Of a stretch of DNA of 64,000 nt, positions 42,400-51,251 are shown in pieces (position 1 is the first letter of the stretch; each line of letters begins with the position of its first letter). The DNA lies in NCBI GenBank assembly GCA_938014215.1, contig CALLRW010000006.1, positions 62,001 to 126,000 on the forward strand, in the 5' to 3' direction. The notes beneath the pieces are model-generated. The model searched no databases. It was not told the origin of the DNA and saw only the letters and a program-made list of their open reading frames with translations. The DNA is from an uncultured Alistipes sp. (GTDB taxonomy: Bacteria; Bacteroidota; Bacteroidia; Bacteroidales; Rikenellaceae). The position numbers were made by a program, and so were the translations under genes.

Positions 42400-43506
42400 T
42401 TATTTTGCGGGCTCGACAGCGGGAGCCGTAGCAGTCGAATCGGCGGGAGCGGGCTCCACGTAAGGAGTTACGTCGATCAGCTCGACCTCAAACTCGAGGG
42501 CCTCGTTGGGGCCGATGTCACGACCGGCGCCACGCGAACCGTAAGCCAGCTCAGCAGGGATCCAGAGCGTAATCTTGCCACCCTTGCCGACGAGCTGCAT
42601 ACCCTCGGTCCAGCCGGGGATCACGCGGTTGAGCGGGAATTCAACGGGCTCGTCCTTGTCGTAGTCGTCCGGACGCTGCTGCTTGATCATCTCCTGCTGC
42701 TCCTTCGTGCGGTTTGCGAACTTCGACGTGTCGAAGACCTTGCCCTCACGCGTGCGGCCGGTGTAGTGCACCTTCACCACGTCGCGGGGATCCTTGGCCA
42801 TCACCGTCGTATCGCCCATCTCGGTCACCTTGTAGAGCAGACCCGACTCCGTTTTCTTCACACCCGACTTCTTCTCGATCTTCTCGAGCCAGGCCTTCGA
42901 AGCCTCGGCGTTCTCGGCCGGGCGCTTTACCATGAAGTAGTACTGCAGATACTGGTTCACAGCGCTCTCGTCCATCTTGGCGTTCTTGTCGCGGACATTC
43001 TGCATGGCCTCGCCGATCCACACCAGCTTGATGGGCATGCCGCTCTGAGCGATGTTGTAGCCGATGTCGTTACCGAATGCATAGGAGAGATTCGTGCGCT
43101 CCTCCTCGGACTCGAACATCTCGGGATCGGCCACCGGATACTCGACCTTCGACGAGTCGCCGCCGGCCAGACGGATGCTGTCAGCCTCGGCACGCTTCTT
43201 GGCGATCTCGCGGGCACGCGCACCGCGCTTCGACATGAAGTATTCGCGCAGCATGTTCAGCGATTCGTCGTGGGGCTGCGAAGCCTTGCCGAGCGCACCC
43301 TCGCGGATACCCTTGTCCACGGCCTCGAAGTCGAACGGGATATCGCGCATCTCATAGCCGATTCCGTACCCGATATTGGCACCCAGGGCATACGACAGCG
43401 AGTCGAACTCCGACAGGCTGCCCATCTGAATGCCGGTCTTGTTGCCCCCACAGGAGGCAAGCATCGCAGCACCCGCAAGTGCAGCGGCAAAAAAGACGTT
43501 TTTCAT
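42400..43506 (-). CDS. FKBP-type peptidyl-prolyl isomerase lipoprotein
   Basis: 368 residues from the ATG at 43506. Signal MKNVFFAAALAGAAML with lipobox ASC. Residues about 30-215 hold two FKBP N-terminal (FkpA/Mip dimerisation) units, seen as SYALGANIGYGIG and SYAFGNDIGYNIA. The FKBP domain (about 240-350) has VKVHYTGRTREGKVFDTS, PLNRVIPGWTEGMQL, GGKITLWIPAELAYGSRGAG. It assists folding in the periplasm. The second FKBP gene lies next upstream in the same direction (89 bp apart). Confidence 0.92.
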   Translation of the reverse strand: MKNVFFAAALAGAAMLASCGGNKTGIQMGSLSEFDSLSYALGANIGYGIGYEMRDIPFDFEAVDKGIREGALGKASQPHDESLNMLREYFMSKRGARAREIAKKRAEADSIRLAGGDSSKVEYPVADPEMFESEEERTNLSYAFGNDIGYNIAQSGMPIKLVWIGEAMQNVRDKNAKMDESAVNQYLQYYFMVKRPAENAEASKAWLEKIEKKSGVKKTESGLLYKVTEMGDTTVMAKDPRDVVKVHYTGRTREGKVFDTSKFANRTKEQQEMIKQQRPDDYDKDEPVEFPLNRVIPGWTEGMQLVGKGGKITLWIPAELAYGSRGAGRDIGPNEALEFEVELIDVTPYVEPAPADSTATAPAVEPAK

Positions 43507-43595
43507 GGTTTGTTTTAGAATATAAATGTTTGCTTGCAATTCGTACGCGCAAAGATAGTAAAATATTGTTTTCACGCTCGATTTTCTCCTGCAAT

Positions 43596-44300
43596 TTATC
43601 GGCGGCGGAACCGATTGGCATATTTATCCACCTCAAGCAGTTCGATCTCGTAATAGAGCGTGGCATTGGGGGCGATGCCGAGCTGCCGGTCGCCGTCGGC
43701 GCCGTATGCGACATCGGAGGGCATCCAGGCGCTGATCCGGCCGCCGGCACCGATCAGTTTGACACTCTCCTGCACGCCGCGGCGCAGGTCGCGGACCGCC
43801 GAGCGGATCGTATCGCCGCGTTCGTACGAGGAGGTGATCTGCTGCCCGTCGGCCGTTCGGATCACCCACCGCAGCGCCACCGTATCGCGGTCCGAGGTGG
43901 GGATCTGATCCTGATCGCCCACCTCCTCGACCGTGTAGGTCACTCCCGACGAAGTGCGGGCATACGAACGGTTCGACTTGGCGATATCGGCCAGGAACTG
44001 CTCCTCGTAGGCGCGGGCCTTCTCCGGGAGGGCGTAGTTGACGTAGCTCAGGTAGAAGGTTTCGGCCTCGTCCATCGACAGGCGGGTATCGCCGCGGAAG
44101 GCGTCGCGGATTCCCTCGCAGACGGCGGCGACGTTGATCGTCGAATCCATCCGCTGGAGGTTGAGCCCGACGTTCATGCCGATCACATAGGCCACCGAAT
44201 CGACGTCGCTTTTGAGTTTCACACCGGTGCTGCCCGACTTGTGGGAGCAGGCCCCGCCCAGCAGGGCCACGGCCGGAAGGATCAGAAGAAGATTTCTCAT
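43596..44300 (-). CDS. FKBP-type peptidyl-prolyl isomerase lipoprotein
   Basis: 234 residues from the ATG at 44300. Signal MRNLLLILPAVALLG with lipobox GAC. A single N-terminal domain (SVAYVIGMNVGLNLQRMDST) and an FKBP domain from about 120. That domain has diverged: the usual VHYTG is replaced by LRWVIRTADGQQ, while GAGGRISAWMPSDVAYGADG is kept. It may have weak isomerase activity. It stops 89 bp before the larger FKBP gene and starts 7 bp after the agmatinase-family stop, so the three may share a transcript. Confidence 0.88.
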   Translation of the reverse strand: MRNLLLILPAVALLGGACSHKSGSTGVKLKSDVDSVAYVIGMNVGLNLQRMDSTINVAAVCEGIRDAFRGDTRLSMDEAETFYLSYVNYALPEKARAYEEQFLADIAKSNRSYARTSSGVTYTVEEVGDQDQIPTSDRDTVALRWVIRTADGQQITSSYERGDTIRSAVRDLRRGVQESVKLIGAGGRISAWMPSDVAYGADGDRQLGIAPNATLYYEIELLEVDKYANRFRRR

Positions 44301-44307
44301 CGCAGTA

Positions 44308-45366
44308 TCACAGTTTCTTGTTCGATGCATTATCCGAAGCGCGGAGGGTCAGTCCGCAGAGTTTCCAGAGGATCCGGGCTCCCGTGATGGCATCGATGCG
44401 TCCCTCGGGGGCGGGGCAAACCTCGACGACATCGAAGCCGATGATCCGCCGCCGGGACTCGACGAGCGTCTTGAGCAGCCAGACCGCCTGGTTGAAGCTG
44501 AGGCCGCCGCAGACGGGCGTTCCCGTGTGGGGGCAGTTGTCGAAGCTCAGGCCGTCGATGTCGAAGCTGACGTAGACCTCCTCGGGCAGCGTCTCGACCA
44601 TGCGCCGGCACAGTTCGTCCCAGCACACGCCGCGGAACCCTTCGCCGGCCAGCGTCAGGTCGTCGAACGTCACGATCCGCGTATCGGCGGCGGCCAGGGC
44701 GGCCTCCTGGGCGCTGAAGTCGCGCACTCCGACCTGGACGAGCCGTTCGACCGACCGCACGTCGCGCAGCACGTTGTACATGATCGAAGCGTGTGAATAT
44801 TCGAACCCTTCGTAGGCCTCGCGCAGATCGCAGTGGGCATCGACGTGCAGGACGCCGAACGACGGGTGGCGCTCGCCGAGTGCACGGATCAGCCCGCAGG
44901 GGGTCGAGTGGTCGCCGCCGACCAGTCCGACGATCTTGCCGGCATCGAGCCAGCGGGCGGCCTGCGCCTCGATGTTGGCATTCATGGCGCGGCACCCTTC
45001 GTTCACGCGGCGGATCTTGCGCACGACGTAATCGTCGTCGATATTGCCGCCCCCCTCGAGGTGGTCGATCACCCGTTCGGCATCGCTGCGCAGGCGCTGC
45101 GACTGCTCCTGGAGCGAGTAGTCGACGTCGGCCGTGGCGATGCCGCGGCGCCAGGCGCCGGGGGCCAGCGGATCGTGGAAGTCGAGCTGGGTCGAGGCCT
45201 CGATGATGGCATCGGGGGCATAGGCCGTGCCGGCGCCGTAGGAGACCGTCACGTCCCACGGAGCCGAGATCAGCACCAGTTCCGCCGTATCGGGTTCGAA
45301 GGGGAGGCCGAAATAGGTTCCGGTGGCGACCCCCACGCCATCCGGATCGAAGGTTTTCTGTTCCAT
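44308..45366 (-). CDS. Agmatinase/arginase family ureohydrolase
   Basis: 352 residues from the ATG at 45366. Mn-binding motifs: GGDHST (about 155-160), HVDAHCDLR (about 177-185) and SFDIDGLS (about 265-272). Agmatinase, arginase and formiminoglutamase share these; the long N-terminal part (ISAPWDVTVSYGAGTAYAPD) fits the group annotated agmatinase in Bacteroidota. The substrate is not proven. A TACCTTTG box at 45391-45384 (- strand) probably drives it. Confidence 0.82.
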   Translation of the reverse strand: MEQKTFDPDGVGVATGTYFGLPFEPDTAELVLISAPWDVTVSYGAGTAYAPDAIIEASTQLDFHDPLAPGAWRRGIATADVDYSLQEQSQRLRSDAERVIDHLEGGGNIDDDYVVRKIRRVNEGCRAMNANIEAQAARWLDAGKIVGLVGGDHSTPCGLIRALGERHPSFGVLHVDAHCDLREAYEGFEYSHASIMYNVLRDVRSVERLVQVGVRDFSAQEAALAAADTRIVTFDDLTLAGEGFRGVCWDELCRRMVETLPEEVYVSFDIDGLSFDNCPHTGTPVCGGLSFNQAVWLLKTLVESRRRIIGFDVVEVCPAPEGRIDAITGARILWKLCGLTLRASDNASNKKL

Positions 45367-45465
45367 AGTCACATTTTGATGGACAAAGGTACGAATTTTT
45401 ACCTTTAAATAAAGCATCCGGGGTGTCGCGCGGCAAAAATCGCGAACAACCTTGACTTTTTTCAC

Positions 45466-45473
45466 TATCTTTG
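45466..45473 (+). promoter_or_regulatory. -7 box of the pdxB promoter
   Basis: TATCTTTG, 41 bp before the pdxB ATG; no clear -33 element. It is divergent from the agmatinase-family promoter. Confidence 0.5.
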
Positions 45474-45513
45474 CGCACCTGCCGCAGCCATTCGGCGGCC
45501 AAAGTCATTCACC

Positions 45514-46509
45514 ATGAAGATCATTGCCGATCAAGCCATCCCCTTTCTGAAGGGGGTTTTCGAACCCCATGCCGAGGTTCTCTACCTGCCCGGGCGGGAG
45601 ATCTCGCCCGAAGATGTCCGCCAGGCCGATGCCCTCATCATCCGCACCCGCACGCGGTGCGACGAACGGCTGCTGGCCGGATCCCGCGTGCGGATGATCG
45701 CCACGGCCACCATCGGGTTCGACCACATCGATCTGTCGTGGTGCGCCGCCCACGGCATCGAGGTGGCCACCGCAGCCGGCTGCAACGCCCGCGGAGTGCT
45801 GCAGTGGGTGGCGGCCGTACTCGTCCGCCTCGCCCGCACGGAGGGGTGGCGCCCCGCTGAACGCACGCTCGGCATTGTGGGCGTAGGCCACGTCGGCTCG
45901 CTGGTCAAGAGCTATGCCGAGGCGTGGGGGTTCCGCGTGCTCTGCTGCGACCCGCCGCGCCAGGAGCGCGAAGGGTGCGGCTTCCTGCCGCTGGAGGAGG
46001 TGGCCCGGGAGGCCGATATTCTGACCTTCCACACGCCGCTCGACAACTCGACCCGCCACATGGCCTCCACCCGGCTCTTCGCCGGGATGAAACCCACGGC
46101 CATCGTGCTGAACTCCTCGCGCGGCGAGGTGGTCGACGGCCAGGCGCTGCTACACAGCGGTCTGCGATGGGTGCTCGACGTCTGGGAACACGAGCCCGAT
46201 CTCGACGCCGAACTGCTCGGCCGGGCGCTGATCGCCACCCCCCATATTGCCGGTTATTCGGAGCAGGGCAAGGCCAACGCCACGTCGCTGGCCGTAGCGG
46301 CCGTAAGCCGCCACTTCCGACTGCCACTCACGGGGTGGTACCCGCCGGAGGTCACCCCGACCACCCCGCGGCCGATCTCGTGGGAGGAACTCTGCCGCAC
46401 GATCGACGCCCACTACGACATCGAGGCCGAGAGCCTTCGTCTGAAGCAGCATCCCGACCGGTTCGAATCGCTGCGCGACCACTACGCCTACCGACCCGAA
46501 TATTTTTAG
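45514..46509 (+). CDS. pdxB: Erythronate-4-phosphate dehydrogenase
   Basis: 331 residues. The start MKIIADQAIPFLKGVFE, TATIGFDHID and the NAD-binding GIVGVGHVGS (about 120-129) with NSSRGEVVDG match PdxB. Active-site residues Arg (in SSRGE), Glu (in EHEPD) and His (in TPHIAGYS) are present. It catalyses the second step of the DXP-independent-type vitamin B6 route. Somewhat shorter than the E. coli enzyme (378), lacking part of the C-terminal dimerisation domain. Confidence 0.93.
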   Translation: MKIIADQAIPFLKGVFEPHAEVLYLPGREISPEDVRQADALIIRTRTRCDERLLAGSRVRMIATATIGFDHIDLSWCAAHGIEVATAAGCNARGVLQWVAAVLVRLARTEGWRPAERTLGIVGVGHVGSLVKSYAEAWGFRVLCCDPPRQEREGCGFLPLEEVAREADILTFHTPLDNSTRHMASTRLFAGMKPTAIVLNSSRGEVVDGQALLHSGLRWVLDVWEHEPDLDAELLGRALIATPHIAGYSEQGKANATSLAVAAVSRHFRLPLTGWYPPEVTPTTPRPISWEELCRTIDAHYDIEAESLRLKQHPDRFESLRDHYAYRPEYF

Positions 46510-46547
46510 TACGAGGCTATTATATTTTTATTACCTTTGCCCGCGTT

Positions 46548-47969
46548 ATGTATCGTAAGTTCATAAAACCCCTGCTGTTCTCGCTCACGATCGAGCGGGC
46601 ACACCGGGTTGTCATTCTGTTCCTGCGCATCGTCGGGCTGATCCCGGGCGGCCGCTGGCTGCTGCACAAGTGCTATGCCGTGGAGCACCCGGCGCTCGAA
46701 CGCGAGGTCTTCGGCATCCGCTTCAAGAACCCCGTGGGGCTCGCCGCGGGCTTCGACCGCAACGGCGAGGCCTATCGCGAACTGGCGGCCATGGGCTTCG
46801 GATTCATCGAGATCGGGACCATCACCCCGAAACCGCAGCCGGGCAACCCCCGGCCGCGAGTCTTCCGCCTGCCGAAGGACAACGCCATCATCAACCGCAT
46901 CGGGCTGGCCAACCGCGGTCTGGAGACCACGATCCGCCACCTGCGCCGTCCGCACGAAGGGGTCATCGTGGGGTGCAACATCGGCAAGAACACCTCGACC
47001 CCGGTCGAGAATGCGGCGACCGACTATCTGAAACTCTTCCGCAACCTCTATCAGTATGCGGACTATTTCACCGTCAACATCAGTTGCGACAACTCCTGCC
47101 GCGAGGGGCTGACCCACACGCGGGAGCATATCCTGAGCATTCTGGAACCGCTGTTTGACTTCCGGCGCGGACAGAACCAGTACCGGCCGATCATGCTGAA
47201 GGTCTCGCCCGACATGCCCGACGAGGTGGTCGACCGCGTGACGGACATCCTGCTCGAGACGCCGCTCGACGGCATCGTCGCCACGAACGGCACCCACCGC
47301 CGCGAAGGGCTGCAGACCAGCCGGATGTCGCTCGAGAAGATCGGCAGCGGACGGCTGAGCGGAGCCCCGTTGACGCGGCGTGCGGTGGAGATCGTGCGCC
47401 GGATCCATACCCGCTCGGGAGGCACCTACCCCATCATCGGCGTCGGGGGACTGATGACGCCGGACGACGTTCGGGCGATGCTCGACGCGGGAGCCGACCT
47501 CGTGCAGCTCTATACGGGCTACATCTACGAAGGTCCCGACCTCGTCGGGGAGATCTGCCGGGCGCTGATCACCGACGAGGAGCGCCGCCAGGCCGAGGCG
47601 AAAGCCAAGGCTGAGGAGGAGGCCCGCCTGAAGGCCGAGGCCGAAGCAAAGGCCCGCGCCGAAGAGGAGGCAAAAGCCAAGGAGGAGGCAAAAGCCAAGG
47701 AGGCGGCCGCTTCGACAGCCTCCGCCGCAACCGACGCCACGACCGATGCCGCAACCGACACCGTGCCCCCGCAGCAAACGGAAGCCAAAACCGCCGCATC
47801 TGCCGAAACTGCCGTCCCGGCCCAACCGGAAGCCGGCGCAACGGCCGAGGCCGCCCCTTCCGCCGCAGCGCATCCGGACCGGGAGACGAATCAACAAGAA
47901 GCCGGAGAGCACGACACAGCCCCGGGACAGGAGTCCGCAGAGGCAGCCGCCGCCCGGAAACAGGCATAA
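46548..47969 (+). CDS. pyrD: Dihydroorotate dehydrogenase (class 2) with long C-terminal tail
   Basis: 473 residues from the ATG at 46548. Residues 1-340 are a class 2 DHODH: an N-terminal membrane-associating helix pair, LAAGFDRNGEAYREL, GTITPKPQPGNPRPR, NRIGLANRG and VGCNIGKN. The catalytic loop reads NISCDNS, where class 2 enzymes usually have NISSPN, so the base position carries Cys as in class 1. Residues about 343-473 are an extra tail: a highly charged Lys/Glu/Ala coiled coil, then an Ala/Thr/Pro-rich stretch. It oxidises dihydroorotate with quinone as acceptor. cinA starts 4 bp later. A TACCTTTG box is at 46532-46539, unusually near the start. Confidence 0.88.
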   Translation: MYRKFIKPLLFSLTIERAHRVVILFLRIVGLIPGGRWLLHKCYAVEHPALEREVFGIRFKNPVGLAAGFDRNGEAYRELAAMGFGFIEIGTITPKPQPGNPRPRVFRLPKDNAIINRIGLANRGLETTIRHLRRPHEGVIVGCNIGKNTSTPVENAATDYLKLFRNLYQYADYFTVNISCDNSCREGLTHTREHILSILEPLFDFRRGQNQYRPIMLKVSPDMPDEVVDRVTDILLETPLDGIVATNGTHRREGLQTSRMSLEKIGSGRLSGAPLTRRAVEIVRRIHTRSGGTYPIIGVGGLMTPDDVRAMLDAGADLVQLYTGYIYEGPDLVGEICRALITDEERRQAEAKAKAEEEARLKAEAEAKARAEEEAKAKEEAKAKEAAASTASAATDATTDAATDTVPPQQTEAKTAASAETAVPAQPEAGATAEAAPSAAAHPDRETNQQEAGEHDTAPGQESAEAAAARKQA

Positions 47970-47973
47970 ATCC

Positions 47974-49215
47974 ATGAAAGCAACGATCATTACCATCGGC
48001 GATGAGATCCTCATCGGCCAGATCGTGGACACCAATTCGGTATCCATTGCCAAACACCTCAACTCGGCGGGCATCGTCGTCCGCGAGAAACTCTCGATCG
48101 GCGACGACCGCGAACAGATCCAGCAGTGCGTGACCCGGGCGCTGGAGCAGTTCGAAGTGACGATCATCACGGGCGGCCTCGGTCCCACGAAGGACGACAT
48201 CACGAAGAAGACCCTCGCCGATCTGTTCCACAGCGGGATGCACTACGACCAGACGGTGGCCGACCATGTCGAGCGGATGCTCACGGCGCGCGGCATCGAG
48301 TTCAACGAACTCAACCGCTCGCAGGCGATGGTCCCCGACTGCGCGACGGTGCTCTTCAACGCCCACGGCACGGCCCCCGGCATGTGGTTCGAACGCGAGG
48401 GGCATGTGGTGGTTTCGCTGCCGGGCGTTCCGTTCGAGATGGAGCACCTGATGCAGGACGAGGTGATGCCGCGCCTGAAGGCCCGCTTCTCGCTGCGGCA
48501 GATCGTCCACCGCACGATGATCACCGCCGGACTGGCCGAATCGATGCTCGCCAAACGGATCGAAAGCTGGGAGAATGCCCTGCCGCCCTACCTCAAGCTG
48601 GCCTATCTGCCCAACCCGGGAGCCGTGCGGCTGCGTCTGTCGGCCTACGAGGTCGAGGGCGAAAGCGTCGCCCGCGAGATCGACCGGCAGTTCGAGGCGC
48701 TGCGCAAGCTGATCCCGCACTACGTCATCGGTTTCGAACGGGCCTCGATGCAGGAGCTCGTCCACGAGATCCTCACGAAGAACCATCAGACGCTGGCCAC
48801 GGCCGAGAGCTGCACGGGCGGCACGATCGCCTCGCGCTTCACGGCCCTGCCCGGAGCATCGGCCTACTTCCGCTGCGGCGTGGTCTCCTACAGCAACGAG
48901 GCCAAGGTCGACGTGCTGGGGGTTTGCGCCGAGGACATTGCGCGCTACGGCGCGGTGAGCGAGACGGTGGCCCGCCAGATGGCCGAAGGGGTCCGGCGCA
49001 TCGCGAAGGCCGACTACGCCGTGGCGACGACCGGCATTGCGGGTCCGACGGGCGGCTCGGCCGAGAAGCCGGTCGGGACGGTGTGGATCGCCGTGGCCAC
49101 GCCCCGCGGGACGACGGCCGTAGTCAAGCAGTGCGGCACCGACCGCGGACAGGTCATCGACCGCGCGAGCGCCTTTGCGATCGGACTTCTGCGGGATGCG
49201 CTGGAGGGAAATTGA
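47974..49215 (+). CDS. cinA: CinA family protein (damage-inducible / NMN deamidase)
   Basis: 413 residues. The N-terminal MoCF-like domain (ATIITIGDEILIGQIVDTNS, then TGGLGPTKDDITK) and the C-terminal PncC-type amidohydrolase domain (TLATAESCTGGTIASRFT, then TGIAGPTGG) are both complete. The latter deamidates nicotinamide mononucleotide. It starts 4 bp after pyrD, so it is probably co-transcribed. Confidence 0.94.
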   Translation: MKATIITIGDEILIGQIVDTNSVSIAKHLNSAGIVVREKLSIGDDREQIQQCVTRALEQFEVTIITGGLGPTKDDITKKTLADLFHSGMHYDQTVADHVERMLTARGIEFNELNRSQAMVPDCATVLFNAHGTAPGMWFEREGHVVVSLPGVPFEMEHLMQDEVMPRLKARFSLRQIVHRTMITAGLAESMLAKRIESWENALPPYLKLAYLPNPGAVRLRLSAYEVEGESVAREIDRQFEALRKLIPHYVIGFERASMQELVHEILTKNHQTLATAESCTGGTIASRFTALPGASAYFRCGVVSYSNEAKVDVLGVCAEDIARYGAVSETVARQMAEGVRRIAKADYAVATTGIAGPTGGSAEKPVGTVWIAVATPRGTTAVVKQCGTDRGQVIDRASAFAIGLLRDALEGN

Positions 49216-49243
49216 TCGGCGGAAGCGAAAAAAAGTCAGGGCC

Positions 49244-49275
49244 TTTGGTGTTTTGACGAAAAGGTTGTATATTTG
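49244..49275 (+). promoter_or_regulatory. Promoter of rpmB-rpmG
   Basis: TTTG (49244-49247), 20 nt, TATATTTG (49268-49275). Confidence 0.65.
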
Positions 49276-49312
49276 CAGGCCCGAAAAACGGGCAAAACAA
49301 AAATTAAGAACC

Positions 49313-49546
49313 ATGAAAGTTTGCGAAATCACAGGCAAGGTGGCAGTTGTGGGCAACAACGTGTCGCACTCCCACCACAAGACCAAACGCAAATTCAGCC
49401 CCAATCTGAAGACGAAGCGTTTCTGGTCCGAGCAGGAAGGCCGCTGGATCACCCTGAAGGTATCGGCCGCCGGTATGAAAACCATCAACAAGAAAGGGCT
49501 CGCAGTAGCCATGCGTGAGGCTGCCGCTCCCAAAAGCGTGTACTAA
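49313..49546 (+). CDS. rpmB: 50S ribosomal protein L28
   Basis: 77 residues from the ATG at 49313: MKVCEITGKVAVVGNNVSHS then KRKFSPNLKTKRFW. Followed by rpmG after 16 bp, the usual pair. Confidence 0.96.
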   Translation: MKVCEITGKVAVVGNNVSHSHHKTKRKFSPNLKTKRFWSEQEGRWITLKVSAAGMKTINKKGLAVAMREAAAPKSVY

Positions 49547-49562
49547 AAACAACGAGTAACCC

Positions 49563-49745
49563 ATGGCAAAGAAAGGCAACAGAGTGCAGGTCATCCTCGA
49601 ATGCACCGAGCAGAAAGAGAGCGGCGTTGCGGGAATGTCCCGTTACATCACCACCAAAAACAAGAAGAACACGCCCGAACGTCTGGAGCGCAAGAAGTAC
49701 AATCCGTTCCTGAAGCGTGTCACCTTACACCGTGAAATCAAATAG
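49563..49745 (+). CDS. rpmG: 50S ribosomal protein L33
   Basis: 60 residues, MAKKGNRVQVILECTEQKES, with the ending NPFLKRVTLHREIK. Only one Cys, so the zinc-free form. Confidence 0.96.
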   Translation: MAKKGNRVQVILECTEQKESGVAGMSRYITTKNKKNTPERLERKKYNPFLKRVTLHREIK

Positions 49746-49757
49746 TAAGACAGAGTT

Positions 49758-49919
49758 ATGGCAAAGAAAGTAGTCGCAACGCTGAAAACCGGTACTGGCA
49801 AGCAGTTCACCAAGTGCATCAAGATGGTCAAGTCGGAGAAGACCGGCGCCTACATGTTCAAGGAGGGTGTCATTGCCAACGACCAGGTAAAGGATTTCTT
49901 CGCAGAGGAGAAGAAATAA
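49758..49919 (+). CDS. DUF4295 small ribosome-associated protein
   Basis: 53 residues, MAKKVVATLKTGTGKQFTKC, then a basic KMVKSEKTGAYMFKEG and an acidic-basic end FFAEEKK. It starts 12 bp after rpmG and is followed by a terminator, so it belongs to the rpmB-rpmG operon. DUF4295 proteins occur only in Bacteroidota at this place; I recall that one was seen in the Flavobacterium ribosome and called bL38, but I cannot check this. Easily missed because of its size. Confidence 0.88.
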   Translation: MAKKVVATLKTGTGKQFTKCIKMVKSEKTGAYMFKEGVIANDQVKDFFAEEKK

Positions 49920-49944
49920 GGTATTTAAGAGTCGACCTCTTAAT

Positions 49945-49980
49945 ACAAAGGGCATCTCGTGCGAGATGCCCTTTGTGTTT
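49945..49980 (+). terminator. Terminator of the rpmB operon
   Basis: A 14-bp perfect stem ACAAAGGGCATCTC / GAGATGCCCTTTGT with a 4-nt loop, followed by T-rich sequence. Confidence 0.88.
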
Positions 49981-50012
49981 CCCTGTTCACAATTTCTCAT
50001 TTCGTCAACCGA

Positions 50013-50044
50013 TTTGGCAAATCGGCACGAAATACCTATCTTTG
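50013..50044 (+). promoter_or_regulatory. Promoter of the glycosyltransferase pair
   Basis: TTTG (50013-50016), 20 nt, TATCTTTG (50037-50044), 13 bp before the ATG. Confidence 0.75.
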
Positions 50045-50057
50045 AAAGAAAAACTTC

Positions 50058-51251
50058 ATGCGAGTCAGAACCGTTGCATTCTACAATTGGCGCTACCCCT
50101 ATGGAGGAGGAGAGGTCGTAACATTCAATCTGGCCCGATTTTTCCGGGCGTCGGGCTTGCGGGTTCTGCTCTATACGGGCAAACTGGACAGAGAGAAGCT
50201 CCTCGTCCAAGACTCTGCCATTTTCGAATTCCGGCCTTTACCACAACCGGACAACTTTCGGAATGAGAAAAATGAAAATTTCCTGGCAGAATCGCTCCGA
50301 CAGGAGCAGGTTGATGTCATCATAGTACAGGGAGTCATGGAGTTTCCGTTTGCCCGGATCCACGAAACGACCTCGTGCAAAATCATCTTCTGCCTGCATA
50401 ACAAGCCATTCTGGGAGGTCGAATTCATCCGTGCACAACCGTCGTCGGAGATCCCCCACCCGACCTTTGCCCGGCGGCTCGAGTTTCTGCTGCTCCGCAA
50501 ACCGGTCTACTATCTGACGCCGAAGTTGTGGAACCGAACCGTGAAGAGTTACGGCCGGATGCTGCCGTCGATAGACCGGTGTCTGCTGCTCTGCGAGGCG
50601 TATCGCCGCGATTTCGACGCTGCCATCGCCTCGAAATTCGGCGAGGAATTGGTGCGCGGAAAGACCGCCGCCATCCTCAACCCGCTGACGCCGGCCGTAC
50701 CCGGTGAAACAATGCCCAAGCAAAAGATCATCCTCTATGTCGGGCGACTGGTCCGCACCCACAAACGGGTCGACCGGCTGCTACGGATCTGGCAGAAGAT
50801 CGAGTCGCACCATCCGGACTGGCAGCTGCAGATCGTCGGAGAGGGCGAAGAACGACCTGCACTCGAAAAGCTGGCACGCCGGCTCAGACTGCAGCGTATC
50901 CACTTTCTGGGATACCGCAGCGACATGCCGACCATCTACCGCACAGCCTCGTTCATCTGCCTGACTTCCAACTTCGAAGGGCTTCCCATGAGCCTCATGG
51001 AGGGACAGCAGTATGGCGTCATCCCTGTATCGTTTGACTCCTATGCCGGAATCCAGGAGATCGCCCAGGACGGAAAAGCCGGCATCATCATCCCCTCCTA
51101 CAGTCTTCGCCGGTACGCCAGCCGGCTCAACCGGATTCTCGACCATCCGCAGGAGCAGGAACAATTACGCCGGCAGGCACTGGCTGCCGCACAGCGTTAC
51201 GACCCGCAGGTCATCGGGCAACAATGGCTCCGACTCTTTGAAGAATTATGA
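50058..51251 (+). CDS. Glycosyltransferase, GT4 type
   Basis: 397 residues. GT-B fold: N-terminal WRYPYGGGEVVTFNLARFF for the acceptor side, then in the C-terminal domain ILYVGRLVRTHKRVDRLL, the WQLQIVGEGEERPAL strand and the TSNFEGLPMSLMEGQQYG donor loop with the Glu-x7-Glu motif. It likely transfers a sugar from a nucleotide donor to a surface glycan. Its last 4 bp overlap the next glycosyltransferase, so the two are coupled. The acceptor is unknown. Confidence 0.88.
   Translation: MRVRTVAFYNWRYPYGGGEVVTFNLARFFRASGLRVLLYTGKLDREKLLVQDSAIFEFRPLPQPDNFRNEKNENFLAESLRQEQVDVIIVQGVMEFPFARIHETTSCKIIFCLHNKPFWEVEFIRAQPSSEIPHPTFARRLEFLLLRKPVYYLTPKLWNRTVKSYGRMLPSIDRCLLLCEAYRRDFDAAIASKFGEELVRGKTAAILNPLTPAVPGETMPKQKIILYVGRLVRTHKRVDRLLRIWQKIESHHPDWQLQIVGEGEERPALEKLARRLRLQRIHFLGYRSDMPTIYRTASFICLTSNFEGLPMSLMEGQQYGVIPVSFDSYAGIQEIAQDGKAGIIIPSYSLRRYASRLNRILDHPQEQEQLRRQALAAAQRYDPQVIGQQWLRLFEEL

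Noticed and set aside
46506..49533. - strand frames over pyrD and cinA
   Set aside because: Shadows of GC-rich coding sequence; pyrD and cinA are clear on the + strand.
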